Program-made: the position numbers and the translations under genes | Notes under the pieces: model-generated | Told to the model about the DNA's origin: nothing | The model's input: the letters and a program-made list of their open reading frames with translations, nothing else | The model's database searches: none | Assembly: GCA_937960625.1 (NCBI GenBank) | Contig: CALGPD010000273.1 | Coordinates: 1 to 42,111, forward strand | Direction of reading: 5' to 3' | DNA: 42,111 nucleotides | From: an uncultured Spirochaetia bacterium | Lineage (GTDB): Bacteria; Spirochaetota; CALGPD01 | Shown: positions 1-9,400 of the stretch, piece after piece | Layout: each line of letters opens with the position of its first letter | How positions within the stretch are numbered: the stretch's first letter is position 1

Positions 1-89
1 GCGCTAAATACAGGAATGCGCTTAGAAATAAATTTATTAATAATGTAATCTCTTTTCTCTCCGGCTATATTAATCATCAATAAAGACAT
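1..89 (-). CDS. Partial hypothetical protein, cut by window edge
   Basis: A frame on the minus strand opens with ATG at 89 and stays open for 29 codons to the window edge. It is preceded by AGGA seven bases upstream of the ATG and by a good promoter at 159-187, so it is probably the start of a real gene. The visible N-terminus begins MSLLMINIAGEKRDY and continues with a mixed hydrophobic and basic stretch. It shows no signal peptide or motif that I can name. Product unknown; the rest lies outside the window. Confidence 0.5.
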   Translation of the reverse strand, partial: MSLLMINIAGEKRDYIINKFISKRIPVFS

Positions 90-158
90 AACAACATCCT
101 TTAGATAAGATTGAAAACCACAAAACTAACAAAAATAAGTAAAATGGTTAATATAGAT

Positions 159-187
159 ATAGTAAGCCATAAAAAGTAATTTTGCAA
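159..187 (-). promoter_or_regulatory. Sigma-70-type promoter for the partial gene at 1-89
   Basis: On the minus strand TTGCAA (187-182) and TACTAT (164-159) are separated by 17 bases. The expected transcription start lies about 60 bases upstream of the ATG at 89. Predicted from consensus only. Confidence 0.45.
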
Positions 188-255
188 GATATTTTTTATT
201 TTTTTAATAATTATAAAATAAATACATGATAAATAAATAAACTAAAAATCTTAAC

Positions 256-1113
256 CTATTTTACTTGTTTTTTAAAAAACAAACCCTTATCAAGATAATA
301 TTCTCTCATCTTTTCCCCGGGATTAGCAATTTTTAGAAAAAGTTGAAAATAGCCGTTGGGGAAAACCCGTACAATCCATGTGCTTAAAGTTCTTACTTTC
401 CGCTTAGTACTGCCGGTACGCCAAATGCTGTTATCAGGGCCGTTATGTCTGTCAACTGAAAACTTTAAAAAATCATTTACAGTAAAAAAATGTCTATGTT
501 TAGTTAATAAATATTTTATCCGTTTATGACGGGACTTACTGCTTTTGCTATTCCTGTAATTCCATTTTTTCATGCCCGGAAAAACGTAATGATTAGCGTG
601 ATATAAATATCCGTGTCTTTTTACAACAAACTTATTCCTGCCTCTTAGCGGCATTTCAACATGAGCTATATAATTTCTATCAGCAAGCATTACAAAGCGT
701 GCTCCTTTATATCTTTTTATAAGCCTAACAGCCTCATGAACAGTCTTGCAGCGTTTTAAAATTTTACTAAGAAAACGTTTTGTTCTGCGATTTCTTAACC
801 TTATTCTTCTAGGAATACTGCTTGCTGTAGCGCTTACAGCAACGAGCCCGTGCTCATTTACTCCGGCTTTTAACCCAGGTGCTTTACCTCCCCTACTGAA
901 TAATCCAACATACGAATAATACCTTCTTGAAATTTTAACCCGTAAAACCTGATAATTATCCGGTAGATAATCCCGTTGCTTTACTATAATTGTTCCCATG
1001 CCCTGTGTCTTTTTACCAGCGCTAGCCCATAAAGTGCAGGGAGTTAAATTGCCTGAAACTAAAAAAATATTTATAATAAATGAAATGAATGCGAGAATAT
1101 ATTTAGATTTCAT
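256..1113 (-). CDS. Exported Ntn hydrolase, C45/choloylglycine hydrolase-like
   Basis: Likely an amidohydrolase acting outside the cytoplasm on linear C-N bonds. Residues 1-22 form a signal peptide, followed closely by Cys26-Thr, which would become the N-terminal nucleophile after processing. Other family landmarks are Asp48 in KQRDY, Asn86 in GVNEHGL and Asn174-His175 in HANHY, matching the conserved Asp, G-x-N-E-x-G-L and (T/A)NH elements of the choloylglycine hydrolase/AAT superfamily. The Arg usually found three residues before the Asp is Lys45 here. The length of 285 is slightly short for the family. The mature chain is extremely basic, with about 60 Lys/Arg against about 12 Asp/Glu. The gene is monocistronic and divergent from the ROK gene. 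A GGAG lies 13 bases before the ATG, a loose spacing. Superfamily fairly secure; substrate unknown. Confidence 0.7.
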   Translation of the reverse strand: MKSKYILAFISFIINIFLVSGNLTPCTLWASAGKKTQGMGTIIVKQRDYLPDNYQVLRVKISRRYYSYVGLFSRGGKAPGLKAGVNEHGLVAVSATASSIPRRIRLRNRRTKRFLSKILKRCKTVHEAVRLIKRYKGARFVMLADRNYIAHVEMPLRGRNKFVVKRHGYLYHANHYVFPGMKKWNYRNSKSSKSRHKRIKYLLTKHRHFFTVNDFLKFSVDRHNGPDNSIWRTGSTKRKVRTLSTWIVRVFPNGYFQLFLKIANPGEKMREYYLDKGLFFKKQVK

Positions 1114-1151
1114 TGTTTTAAATAATCTCCTTAATACTTTTAATATATTTT

Positions 1152-1180
1152 ATTAAACACTATTATTTGAATTTTAACAA
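1152..1180 (-). promoter_or_regulatory. Promoter of the Ntn hydrolase gene
   Basis: Minus strand TTGTTA (1180-1175), 17-base spacer, TTTAAT (1157-1152). It lies about 40 bases upstream of the ATG at 1113, in the divergent intergenic region shared with the ROK kinase. Consensus-based. Confidence 0.4.
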
Positions 1181-1189
1181 ATATTTTTA

Positions 1190-1218
1190 TTGTTACAAAA
1201 ACTTAAATAAAATATAAC
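1190..1218 (+). promoter_or_regulatory. Promoter of the ROK kinase gene
   Basis: TTGTTA (1190-1195), 17-base spacer, TATAAC (1213-1218). The predicted start lies about 42 bases upstream of the TTG start codon at 1267. It stands back-to-back with the promoter at 1152-1180. Consensus-based. Confidence 0.4.
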
Positions 1219-1266
1219 AATTTAATATTAAGTATATTTATTGAAATATAATTTCAGGAGAATACA

Positions 1267-2232
1267 TTGAGCAGATATTATATTGGAGTGGATTTAGGCG
1301 GAACAAAAATTTTAACCGGTGCTGTTAACAAAAAAGGAAAACTTGTCAGCCATTATAAAACCCCTACTTACAGCGAACAGGGGCCGGAACAAGTTATTTC
1401 AAGAATTAACAAAGCGATCAAAAAGGCAATTAAAGAGGCAAATTTAAAGAAAAAAGACATTGACGCTATTGGTATTGGCGCGCCCGGGCAGATTGATACT
1501 AATAAAGGCGTTGTAATTAAAGCGCAAAATTTAAAAGACTGGGTTAATATCAATCTAAAAAAAGAAGTGGAAAATGCATTCAATATAAAAACCTTTATTA
1601 ACAACGATGTTAATATGGGCACAATTGGAGAGTTTGTTAAAGGTGCGGGTAAAAAATCCAAAAACGGAATTGCTATTTTCATAGGAACGGGTATCGGCGG
1701 AGGCATTGTAATTAATAACGAACTTTACAAAGGCGCAGGCGGGTATGCAGGAGAACTTGGACACGTTATTATTGACATAAACAGCAATAAAATGTGCAGC
1801 TGCGGAAACAGAGGGTGTTTTGAAGTACTTGCATCAAGAACCGCGTTATCCGAAAACATAGTTAATGAAATCAAACAGGGCCGGAAAAGCATTGTTACTA
1901 AATTGTGTGAAAACTTTACCAAACACGTTAAGAGTAAAGTTATTAGTAAAGCTTATGAACAAAATGATTTACTCACCCATGAGATGATAGAAAAAGAATG
2001 CTTTTATATAGGCGTAGCTTTAGCAAACTATATTAACGTATTTAACCCGGATACAATTGTATTAGGCGGTGGATTAATGGAAGCAATGGGCCATGAACTG
2101 CTGCCTAAAATCAACAGGTACACTCTTGAGTTTGCGTTCACAACATCGTATAAAAACTGCAAGATTAAAGTTGCGGCTTTAGGGGATTATTCCGCGATAA
2201 TCGGCGCAGCAATTTATGCTAAAGAAATGTAA
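1267..2232 (+). CDS. ROK family sugar kinase (glucokinase-like)
   Basis: Predicted cytoplasmic ATP-dependent hexose or N-acetylhexosamine kinase. The phosphate-1 motif GVDLGGTKI is at the N-terminus. The phosphate-2 region GTGIGGGIV follows at about 140. The ROK zinc-binding signature appears as GELGHV followed by CSCGNRGCFE (about 166-187), and a C-terminal adenosine-binding glycine motif as LGGGLME. The length of 321 is normal. The start is TTG, supported by AGGAG six bases upstream; no in-frame ATG fits better. No helix-turn-helix precedes the kinase domain, so it is a kinase and not a ROK repressor. The gene stands alone, with no sugar-uptake genes nearby, so the substrate cannot be read from context. 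Its last nine codons are partly duplicated at 5029-5070. Confidence 0.88.
   Translation: MSRYYIGVDLGGTKILTGAVNKKGKLVSHYKTPTYSEQGPEQVISRINKAIKKAIKEANLKKKDIDAIGIGAPGQIDTNKGVVIKAQNLKDWVNINLKKEVENAFNIKTFINNDVNMGTIGEFVKGAGKKSKNGIAIFIGTGIGGGIVINNELYKGAGGYAGELGHVIIDINSNKMCSCGNRGCFEVLASRTALSENIVNEIKQGRKSIVTKLCENFTKHVKSKVISKAYEQNDLLTHEMIEKECFYIGVALANYINVFNPDTIVLGGGLMEAMGHELLPKINRYTLEFAFTTSYKNCKIKVAALGDYSAIIGAAIYAKEM
2198..2219 (+). repeat. Direct repeat copy 1 (ROK 3' end)
   Basis: A 22-base segment inside the ROK 3' end matches 5030-5051 at 21 of 22 positions, in the same orientation and codon register. The two copies flank the DUF3160 gene and its promoter. Confidence 0.75.
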
Positions 2233-2261
2233 AGTTAATATTATTTCATTTCGCAATATAT

Positions 2262-4952
2262 TTATTTTCTTGCATAAATTTTCAGCATATTAATACACGT
2301 ATCTTTAGGGTATTTATAACCTCTAAATACTTTTTTAATAACTATTTTAACTTTTTTAGCTTTAACATCCGGAAAATTAAAATATTTTAATCCACGTGTA
2401 CCGTTAAAACGGATAGCTTTAGAATAGATTTCTTGATTTTTCTTATTATAGAAAAATATTTTAGCTTGTTTTACCCTGTTATTTGTATAGAAAAGGTCGC
2501 CAAATCTAGGATCAACGTAGTCCCATCCGCCGCGCAGCCCAATTTTATAAATAGTTTTTGGTTTAATGAAATATAATCCAATCCACGCACCTATTCCCCG
2601 TTTCTTGTTAGTCACCCAAGCAGTCCGTACATCATTGTCGAATAGACAATATGTGCCGTGATAATATTTTTCACCTGTTGATTTTACCATAGAGAAAACG
2701 TTTTCCTGACTCGCTGTTGTTAAAAAAGGAATAATTACACCGGGTTCCTTGTTTTCTGCAATAATTCTGGGATTAATCATTTTATCAATAATCGCTTTAT
2801 ATTTATTTCTGCTTCTAATCATTCTTTGAACTCTATTTTCCAAAGAACGCCTTGAATTAAACTCTTCATCTTTCAACTCAGTGATATTTGTATATTCGAG
2901 ATTGCTTGCAACTTCCCGCTTAACTTTATTTTTTATTAAAAAATGCCCTGCCCATCTTGGAATTGATTTTTTCTTAAGGAAATGATATACCGGCCCTACA
3001 TAAAGTGTTGTTTTATTCTTACAATTTACTGCAAAAATTGCAAAATTTGCATCTCTTACCCGTATTTGCTTAAATATCCCTAAATAATCATTAAACCAAA
3101 GGAATGTTGAATTCCAAGTAAAATATTTAAATGCATCCTTTTCCCTATAAAACAACCGGTAATACCATCCGTCATATTGGAGCTGAGTACCACAACCTAT
3201 TGCTTCACAAACTAAAGAGAGTGTCCTTTTTATAAACTGATTCTCGTTTTCTGAATATGGAATATTCATTAACTGTTTTTTTGCTAATTTCTCCAGTATT
3301 CTGTTTACCTGACCAAAAATAATAAAATAATTACTCCAAGCTTTTATATAATTATAAATCGGTGCCCTTATTTGTTTTATAATTTTCGCTGCTTTAAATC
3401 CGAGGTTTTTTAATGCATTAAAAAACCTCGGATTTGGCTCAACATAACCCTCAGGGAAATCACATAGCCCTTTATGGTAAACGCGTTTTGTATATAATTT
3501 GGTTGCGTCTTTTAACTGAACGTAACTTGAAAGCATTGTGTTCATTTTTAAATTAGCCCATGCTTTTGTTCTAATCAACGAAGGGTGATTATCCGTAATT
3601 TTCATTTGGGATGGGAATAAATAAGAAAAAGCTTTTATCCATGAATGATAAATCCCGGGGTCTTTAAAACAATTTGAATTTATTATCATTCTTCTCGTTT
3701 TTTCAAGCCGGGTCGTTATTTTTAAACCGTTTTTATTAATATCTTTTTTAAATACATTTAGAGATTCATTACTACCAAATGCAAAAGTAAGATATTCACT
3801 ACATGGAAATACCTTATTAGGATTCCAGACAGTAGTTTGCAAAACATCTGCATCAATAGTATATCTTTGTCCGAATAGATTAAAAACAGGGTATTTCATA
3901 TGCATTGCAATTGCTCTTCTACTGAACTTTGTTACTGCACTGAATATTTTTTGAACACCAATTTTTTCTCTTATCATTTCATTAACAATGCGTTGGTAAT
4001 ATTTCGGTTTAACTAATTTTTTTAATGAAACCTTATTACGCTTGACAAAATCTCTAAGTTTAACAATTGTTGCATTATCAGATTGTCCTATGATTAATTG
4101 AAACATATTATTTATTTCATTCCATTTTCTGAGTAAACCTGATTTATATAATGCATTCTGAAGCATGAAAGCCATAATACCGTTTGCTTGCGATTTAAAC
4201 GTTAAATACGCTCTTCCCATCCAAATCATTGCTTTAAAATAATTAGTTGAATGTTCATTTTTCAGATATCTTCCGGATGCGGAAAAATCAACAAAGTTAA
4301 ATCTTCTTATATGGCCAAAAAAGTTCACGTTGTTTAAAGTTCTTCGTGTGCGGATTCTTCTTAAAAAATAATTCACATACCTATTTCGTGATGATTTTAT
4401 TCCATTTAATAAGTAGATTGCAGTTTTCAAATAAGTTATCACATGGCGCTTAGCTACTTTTAACATGCGATGTCTATAATATCTTCTTAGAACGTGATTT
4501 TTAAGACGGTACAAAAAATATTTCAATTGAGGGTAAAAATATTTTAGTTCTATTTGTTTTAAAATTGTGTTAAATGAACTGTAGAGTGCATGCAAAATTG
4601 AATCAGTCGTTATAAAAACGGGTAAATGATTTCTATATATTAGTCTATACAGTTTTGGAATGGGTTTTGACAAAAAATCTTTTAATACAATAAATCCATT
4701 TCTATTAAGTGCATTTATATGTGCATCTTTAAGAGCGAATATTTTTTTAATCTTTTTAAAATATCGTGCATTCTTAACGTCAAAAGGCATTCTTTTTAGA
4801 TAGTTAATAGTTTTATACCGTTTATAAAACTCACTTACTGATTTAGCGTTATTCTTATAGCTTTTAAAATAGAAGCCGACATTTTTACTATTATTTTTGC
4901 CGTTCATCGAAGAAAAAGAAAACATTAGTATAAATATTAATACCTTTTTCAT
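2262..4952 (-). CDS. Exported DUF3160 protein with C-terminal discoidin-like domain
   Basis: Large extracytoplasmic protein of unknown activity. Residues 1-18 are a signal peptide. The DUF3160 signature is near the N-terminus: a NRNGFIVLKDF segment (about 84-94), then LPVFITTDSILHALY (about 110-124). Roughly the last 140 residues resemble the F5/8 type C (discoidin) domain described as an NADase-type glycan-binding domain. They contain LFDNDVRTAWV, GIGAWIGLYF and a segment with N-x-R-x-K, which suggests surface or glycan binding. The body is rich in Lys, Arg, Tyr and Asn and strongly basic. AGGAAGG sits just before the ATG, and a near-consensus promoter lies at 4991-5019. The gene converges with the ROK kinase at a 29-base gap and is flanked by direct repeats, suggesting acquisition as a unit. 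Family call good; function unknown. Confidence 0.75.
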   Translation of the reverse strand: MKKVLIFILMFSFSSMNGKNNSKNVGFYFKSYKNNAKSVSEFYKRYKTINYLKRMPFDVKNARYFKKIKKIFALKDAHINALNRNGFIVLKDFLSKPIPKLYRLIYRNHLPVFITTDSILHALYSSFNTILKQIELKYFYPQLKYFLYRLKNHVLRRYYRHRMLKVAKRHVITYLKTAIYLLNGIKSSRNRYVNYFLRRIRTRRTLNNVNFFGHIRRFNFVDFSASGRYLKNEHSTNYFKAMIWMGRAYLTFKSQANGIMAFMLQNALYKSGLLRKWNEINNMFQLIIGQSDNATIVKLRDFVKRNKVSLKKLVKPKYYQRIVNEMIREKIGVQKIFSAVTKFSRRAIAMHMKYPVFNLFGQRYTIDADVLQTTVWNPNKVFPCSEYLTFAFGSNESLNVFKKDINKNGLKITTRLEKTRRMIINSNCFKDPGIYHSWIKAFSYLFPSQMKITDNHPSLIRTKAWANLKMNTMLSSYVQLKDATKLYTKRVYHKGLCDFPEGYVEPNPRFFNALKNLGFKAAKIIKQIRAPIYNYIKAWSNYFIIFGQVNRILEKLAKKQLMNIPYSENENQFIKRTLSLVCEAIGCGTQLQYDGWYYRLFYREKDAFKYFTWNSTFLWFNDYLGIFKQIRVRDANFAIFAVNCKNKTTLYVGPVYHFLKKKSIPRWAGHFLIKNKVKREVASNLEYTNITELKDEEFNSRRSLENRVQRMIRSRNKYKAIIDKMINPRIIAENKEPGVIIPFLTTASQENVFSMVKSTGEKYYHGTYCLFDNDVRTAWVTNKKRGIGAWIGLYFIKPKTIYKIGLRGGWDYVDPRFGDLFYTNNRVKQAKIFFYNKKNQEIYSKAIRFNGTRGLKYFNFPDVKAKKVKIVIKKVFRGYKYPKDTCINMLKIYARK

Positions 4953-4990
4953 TTAATCCTTCCTAATCACCTAACATTGAAATTTATACT

Positions 4991-5019
4991 ATTTTAGTAT
5001 TTAAATATTGACATGTCAA
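4991..5019 (-). promoter_or_regulatory. Strong promoter of the DUF3160 gene
   Basis: Minus strand TTGACA (5019-5014), 17-base spacer, TAAAAT (4996-4991), about 32 bases of leader to the ATG. The -35 lies inside a perfect 12-base palindrome (5008-5019) that could also be an operator. Confidence 0.55.
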
Positions 5020-5028
5020 TTCATTTAA

Positions 5029-5070
5029 GTAATCGGCGTAGCAATTTATGCCGAACAACTTATACGCTAA
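5029..5070 (+). pseudogene. Remnant of a second ROK gene 3' end
   Basis: After a stop at 5026-5028, this frame reads VIGVAIYAEQLIR and stops. It aligns with the real ROK C-terminus IIGAAIYAKEM. Bases 5030-5051 match 2198-2219 at 21 of 22, and the nearby differences are coding-like (Ile/Val, Ala/Val, synonymous gct/gcc, Lys/Glu). It therefore looks like a divergent homologous gene end rather than chance. Its stop codon overlaps the stop of the convergent EAL gene. Confidence 0.5.
5030..5051 (+). repeat. Direct repeat copy 2 (ROK remnant)
   Basis: Matches 2198-2219 at 21 of 22 positions in direct orientation. Together the two copies bracket about 2.8 kb holding only the DUF3160 gene and its promoter. 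Confidence 0.7.
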
Positions 5071-6305
5071 TTTGCGTTTAAATCAAAGCATAAAATGTAT
5101 TCTTTACCGCAGGTGAAAAACTTTTTAGAAATGGTTATGCATAAATTTCCCGTTGCAAGAGAAATATAGTCTTCGGTAATATACTTTTCCATTCCCGCTT
5201 TCAGGAATAAATAATAGTCTTTCAAAGAATGGTCAGATTGTTTCGGCGCAGGCTGAAAAATTAGGCGTTTTTCATTTATTACTGCTGTTTCATTATAAAT
5301 CGTTTCCGTACACTGAATCCCTCTATCATCAAGAACGTAAAAACATTCCACAGCCGGATACTTTGACATCGCGCTTAATAAAACGCCCTCAAAAAAATCT
5401 TCAGGTAAATGGGTTAATTTTTCAACAATTTCTTCGGTAATTGCATTTGATAATTTACACCTTTGCTTAAATGAATCAACCTTTTCCAAAATCCGTTTGC
5501 GGTAATTAACAGACATACCGGATATTTTATCATTAAGTTCAAATAAAACCTTTTGTTCAATCTCCTGCTTTGGTTTTGCAAAAAAATACCCCTGAAACAT
5601 ATCAGCGCCGAGTTCAAAGGCTTTTAAAGCTTCTTCAGCCGATTCAATTCCTTCCGCAACGACTAATGCGCCAATTTTCTTTGATAAGCCCTTAATGCTT
5701 CTAAAAATTTCCTGTTTATAATACTCTTTATCAAGGCCTCTGATAATAGACATGTCAATTTTTAATATATCCGGTTCAAGCAAATGTATTCTTGATAAAT
5801 TAGAATCCCCTGAACCTATATCATCAACTGCAATGAGAAATCCGAATTCCTTATAATTTTTGGTAAACCTTTTTAATTCACTTAAATTTTTAACCCGTGA
5901 TTCTATTATCTCAATAACAATATTTCCGGGATTAATCGAAAATTCATGAGCAAGGTCTCTAATAAAATTTGAACCTACTACACCGTGGTCAACAAGGGAA
6001 GTGCTAATATTTACAAAAAATAAATATCCACTGTGCATATCATTAATTATTTTAAAACTTTCAAATGCTTTTCTTCTGCAAAGCCTGTCCAGTTCGAGTA
6101 ATAACCCCTGTTCCTCAGCTGATTTGAATAAAATTTTTGGCGGAATTAACTCATCACTGTTCGGAGAAAATCCACGGCAAAGAGCCTCCATGCCCACGGA
6201 AACTTTTCTACGCAAAGAAATAATTGGCTGAAAATGTGCAATAACACTTTCAGACTCCAATATCCTCTTAATATCAATACGATTTTCACTGCGGGCTTCT
6301 ATCAT
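5067..6305 (-). CDS. EAL-domain cyclic-di-GMP phosphodiesterase
   Basis: Predicted to hydrolyse the second messenger cyclic di-GMP in the cytoplasm. The EAL domain spans about 18-255, and the expected metal and catalytic residues are visible: Glu40 in EALCRG with Arg44, Asn99 in FVNIS, Glu132 in EIIES, Asp161-Asp162 in DDIGSG, Lys182 in LKID, Glu218 in VAEGIE and Gln238 in FQGYFF. It should therefore be active and not a degenerate binder. The C-terminal 150 residues form a separate alpha/beta region resembling the PAS/Cache-like sensor placed after EAL in YkuI-type proteins; its ligand is unknown. There is no GGDEF domain or membrane segment. AAGG precedes the ATG. Monocistronic; its stop overlaps a ROK remnant on the other strand. 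Confidence 0.87.
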   Translation of the reverse strand: MIEARSENRIDIKRILESESVIAHFQPIISLRRKVSVGMEALCRGFSPNSDELIPPKILFKSAEEQGLLLELDRLCRRKAFESFKIINDMHSGYLFFVNISTSLVDHGVVGSNFIRDLAHEFSINPGNIVIEIIESRVKNLSELKRFTKNYKEFGFLIAVDDIGSGDSNLSRIHLLEPDILKIDMSIIRGLDKEYYKQEIFRSIKGLSKKIGALVVAEGIESAEEALKAFELGADMFQGYFFAKPKQEIEQKVLFELNDKISGMSVNYRKRILEKVDSFKQRCKLSNAITEEIVEKLTHLPEDFFEGVLLSAMSKYPAVECFYVLDDRGIQCTETIYNETAVINEKRLIFQPAPKQSDHSLKDYYLFLKAGMEKYITEDYISLATGNLCITISKKFFTCGKEYILCFDLNAN

Positions 6306-6460
6306 ACAAGGTACCTTATTATTATTTGCCTCAACCCTGTATACTTAATATCTGCGTAAGCGAATGTTAAAAATAGATATTACTAATAAACATAATTAAT
6401 AATATTTTATACTTAAATAAATTACAATTAAACTTTTTTATTATTTTAATAATTTTGTAA

Positions 6461-9400
6461 TTACTTATTCAGTTTTACATTTTTCTTCTGTTTGGCTTTA
6501 TATATAACGTTTAAAAACGCAGGTATAACAGTTATCGAACAAAACGTTGCTACCCACATTGTAATAAAAACGAGCAATCCGGTATTAAATACGGGCTTAA
6601 AGACTGAGAACAATAATACTGAAAAACCCAACGTGATTGAAAGCGTTGTAAAAATGATTGCCCTACCTGATTTACGCGTTGCGTTTATGGTCACATTTAG
6701 CAAGTCATCACCCTTCTTCAATTCACTTAAGTAAATATGAATATAATGAATGGTATCATCAATACCGATACCGATTGCAATTGATCCTATTACTGAAGTA
6801 GGCGTATCTAATTTAATACCGAAAAATCCCATAACACCGAAATTAAATAACACTGTCATTCCCAAGGGCAAAATGGCAATAATTGCAGCATAGATTTTCT
6901 TATACGAAACGAGAATTATAATAAATACTAAAAACAACGAGAATGCTAAAGTTATGGCCTGACCTTTAATTACTATAGAGTTTAATTCAACTTTTATTGA
7001 AGTAAATCCGGTATACTCAACGTCATAGATATTTTTATTAATATTCTTATCAAGATATCTTTTACAAGTATCTAAAAAATTCTTTGAAAACATTGAACTG
7101 GATTCTTTTATTTGAATCAATATTCTCGTTTTTCTTCTATCTTTTGTCAAATAATTCTTAGTTTCATCTGAACGGAAACTCGTTACATATGAATTAACGA
7201 GTTCTATGGTTGCAGGAGTTTTATAAAAAGCAGGGTTACCAAAATTAAATACTTGATTGATACGCTTAACCGTATCGACTATTGAAATTACTTTTCCCAC
7301 ATATTTAGAGCCATATGTGCTTTTTCTATGTAAATACTTTTTAAAATCATCAATTTTGTACAATAATTCAGGGCGCAAGGCACCGGCTTTAATTTCATTA
7401 TATTTTTTTTCTGCTTGTAAATATCGTTGCTTTGAGATGCTATTTTCATTGAATTTTTTCTGTAGTTGTTCAAATTCAATTTTATTTTTTTTATAAAGTG
7501 CATCCTTAACTTTAATTACAACAGAAAGCGTTGTTGTACCGCCGAAATTACTATTTAAAAATTTATCTGCCTTTCTAATATCTGTGTCCTTATTAATAAA
7601 ACGGAGGTTATCCATATCAACAACGATTTTACCCGCGCCATAAATAGCCACAAAAATTACTACTATAAATACGGCGATGTATATCAAACGGTTTTTATAC
7701 GTTGACTTTCCAATCCATTCAAGAATATTATCAACACGCCGGGATTTTATTTTATTTTCATTCTGATATGTGGTTTTACTTTGCTTTTTATTTTTACCTA
7801 ATCTTAGAATTGTACTTATGAATATAACAGACAAAATAAAAGCTAAAAATACACCTAATGTAGAAAAAATGCCAAGTTCTTTAAGTGGTCTCATCTCATT
7901 AAAAATATTAGAAGAAAAACCGGCCATGGTAGTTAAAGCAGCGAGAACTACAGCGAGACCAATTTTACTAATCGTTTCTTTTACTGCTTGGTCTTTATTT
8001 AATCCCAAATGAATATCAGTAAAATAATGCGTTATTATATGTATTCCATAGGAAGTACCTACGGCAATTAATACAACTGGCAAAAGATTTGAGATGATAC
8101 TTATTGGTGTATTTGACAAGGCCATTGAACCTAGAGTCCAAAGCACTACGATAAGCACGGTTATTAAAGGAAGTACTACTCCGATAATTTTTCTAAAAGA
8201 AATGTATAAGGAAATAATTACAATAATTATAACAAAAGGTATAAGCCGCTTCATATCCTTGCGCACACTTTTCCCCATATAATTAAGCAATACGGGCTCT
8301 CCAGCCATGTGGATTTCAATATTTTTTTTCTTTAAAACACTTTTAATATCTTTTTTAAGAAACTTAAATACTCTGTCAATTTCAGCATTGTGTATATTAG
8401 GCACAAAGCGCACTATTATTAATGTACTTTTTTTATCCTTAGAATATAAAAGCCGTTTCTGAAAGCCCCAGTTTAATAGACGGTTTTTTAGCAGAACTAA
8501 TTTTGAATTTGTTAGTTTTTCGTTTTTAGTAATTTTAACTAAGTCTTCTGATTTAATTTGTAAATTTAGAGAATCATTTGCTCTTTTGATAAACTTTTTA
8601 TAAGGAAAGTTTTGTGAAATCCCTTTTGCTGATTTTAAACTAATTCCTGTAAGTTTTGAAAATTTATTCACATCTGTTACAAGCATTTTAAGAGATTTTT
8701 TATCCAAAGTGTAAAACTCAAGAACATAAGCTAAGAATAAATCAATTTGCTTTTTATCAACTTTTGAAAATAATTTATAAAAACGCGTTTTATCTACAAA
8801 ATCTCCGGTAGCATAATCTACTTCTGTATATGACCTGATATCATCAATCCACACACTTTTATAAAGTCCGTTTTTATCAACTTCAATTGTAAATAATTTA
8901 TGAACCTGTTCAATTTTGTTTTTATTGTTTTTAAAATATTTAACAATAGCCCTGACATGATTTAAAGATTGTGCTTTTTCCTCCTGCTCTTCATCATCAG
9001 TATCAGCAGACCGTTTATTTACACTCTCCTGAGGTTTTTTCTGAGTATTGGAAGAATTATCAGGCTCATGATCAGTATCATCACTATCAGCGCCGGTATC
9101 AGCAGATTTTGTACTTATACCTAATCTGGATGCAAAAAGTTTTTCATTTGTTAATGTATTTTTTAGGTTTTTCAAAGTGAAATCAGATTTCCCCATTTCA
9201 GTAAGTAAAAAATTGAATAATATTTTTTTATGCTTTTTATTCAAATCAACTTTTGAAAATAATAAATTTTTAAGTATTTCGTTGTTCACTTTATTAATTT
9301 TATCAGTCAATTCGTAAACAGCTTGAACAACGTCTTTTGAGAATGAACTCTTTCCTTTTAAAGCAATTATGACACCACTTGAGGATCCAAATACGTTTTC

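Noticed and set aside
1368..1922. Open frames antisense to the ROK kinase
   Set aside because: The plus-strand frame carries a complete set of ROK motifs. The antisense frames lack start signals and motifs.
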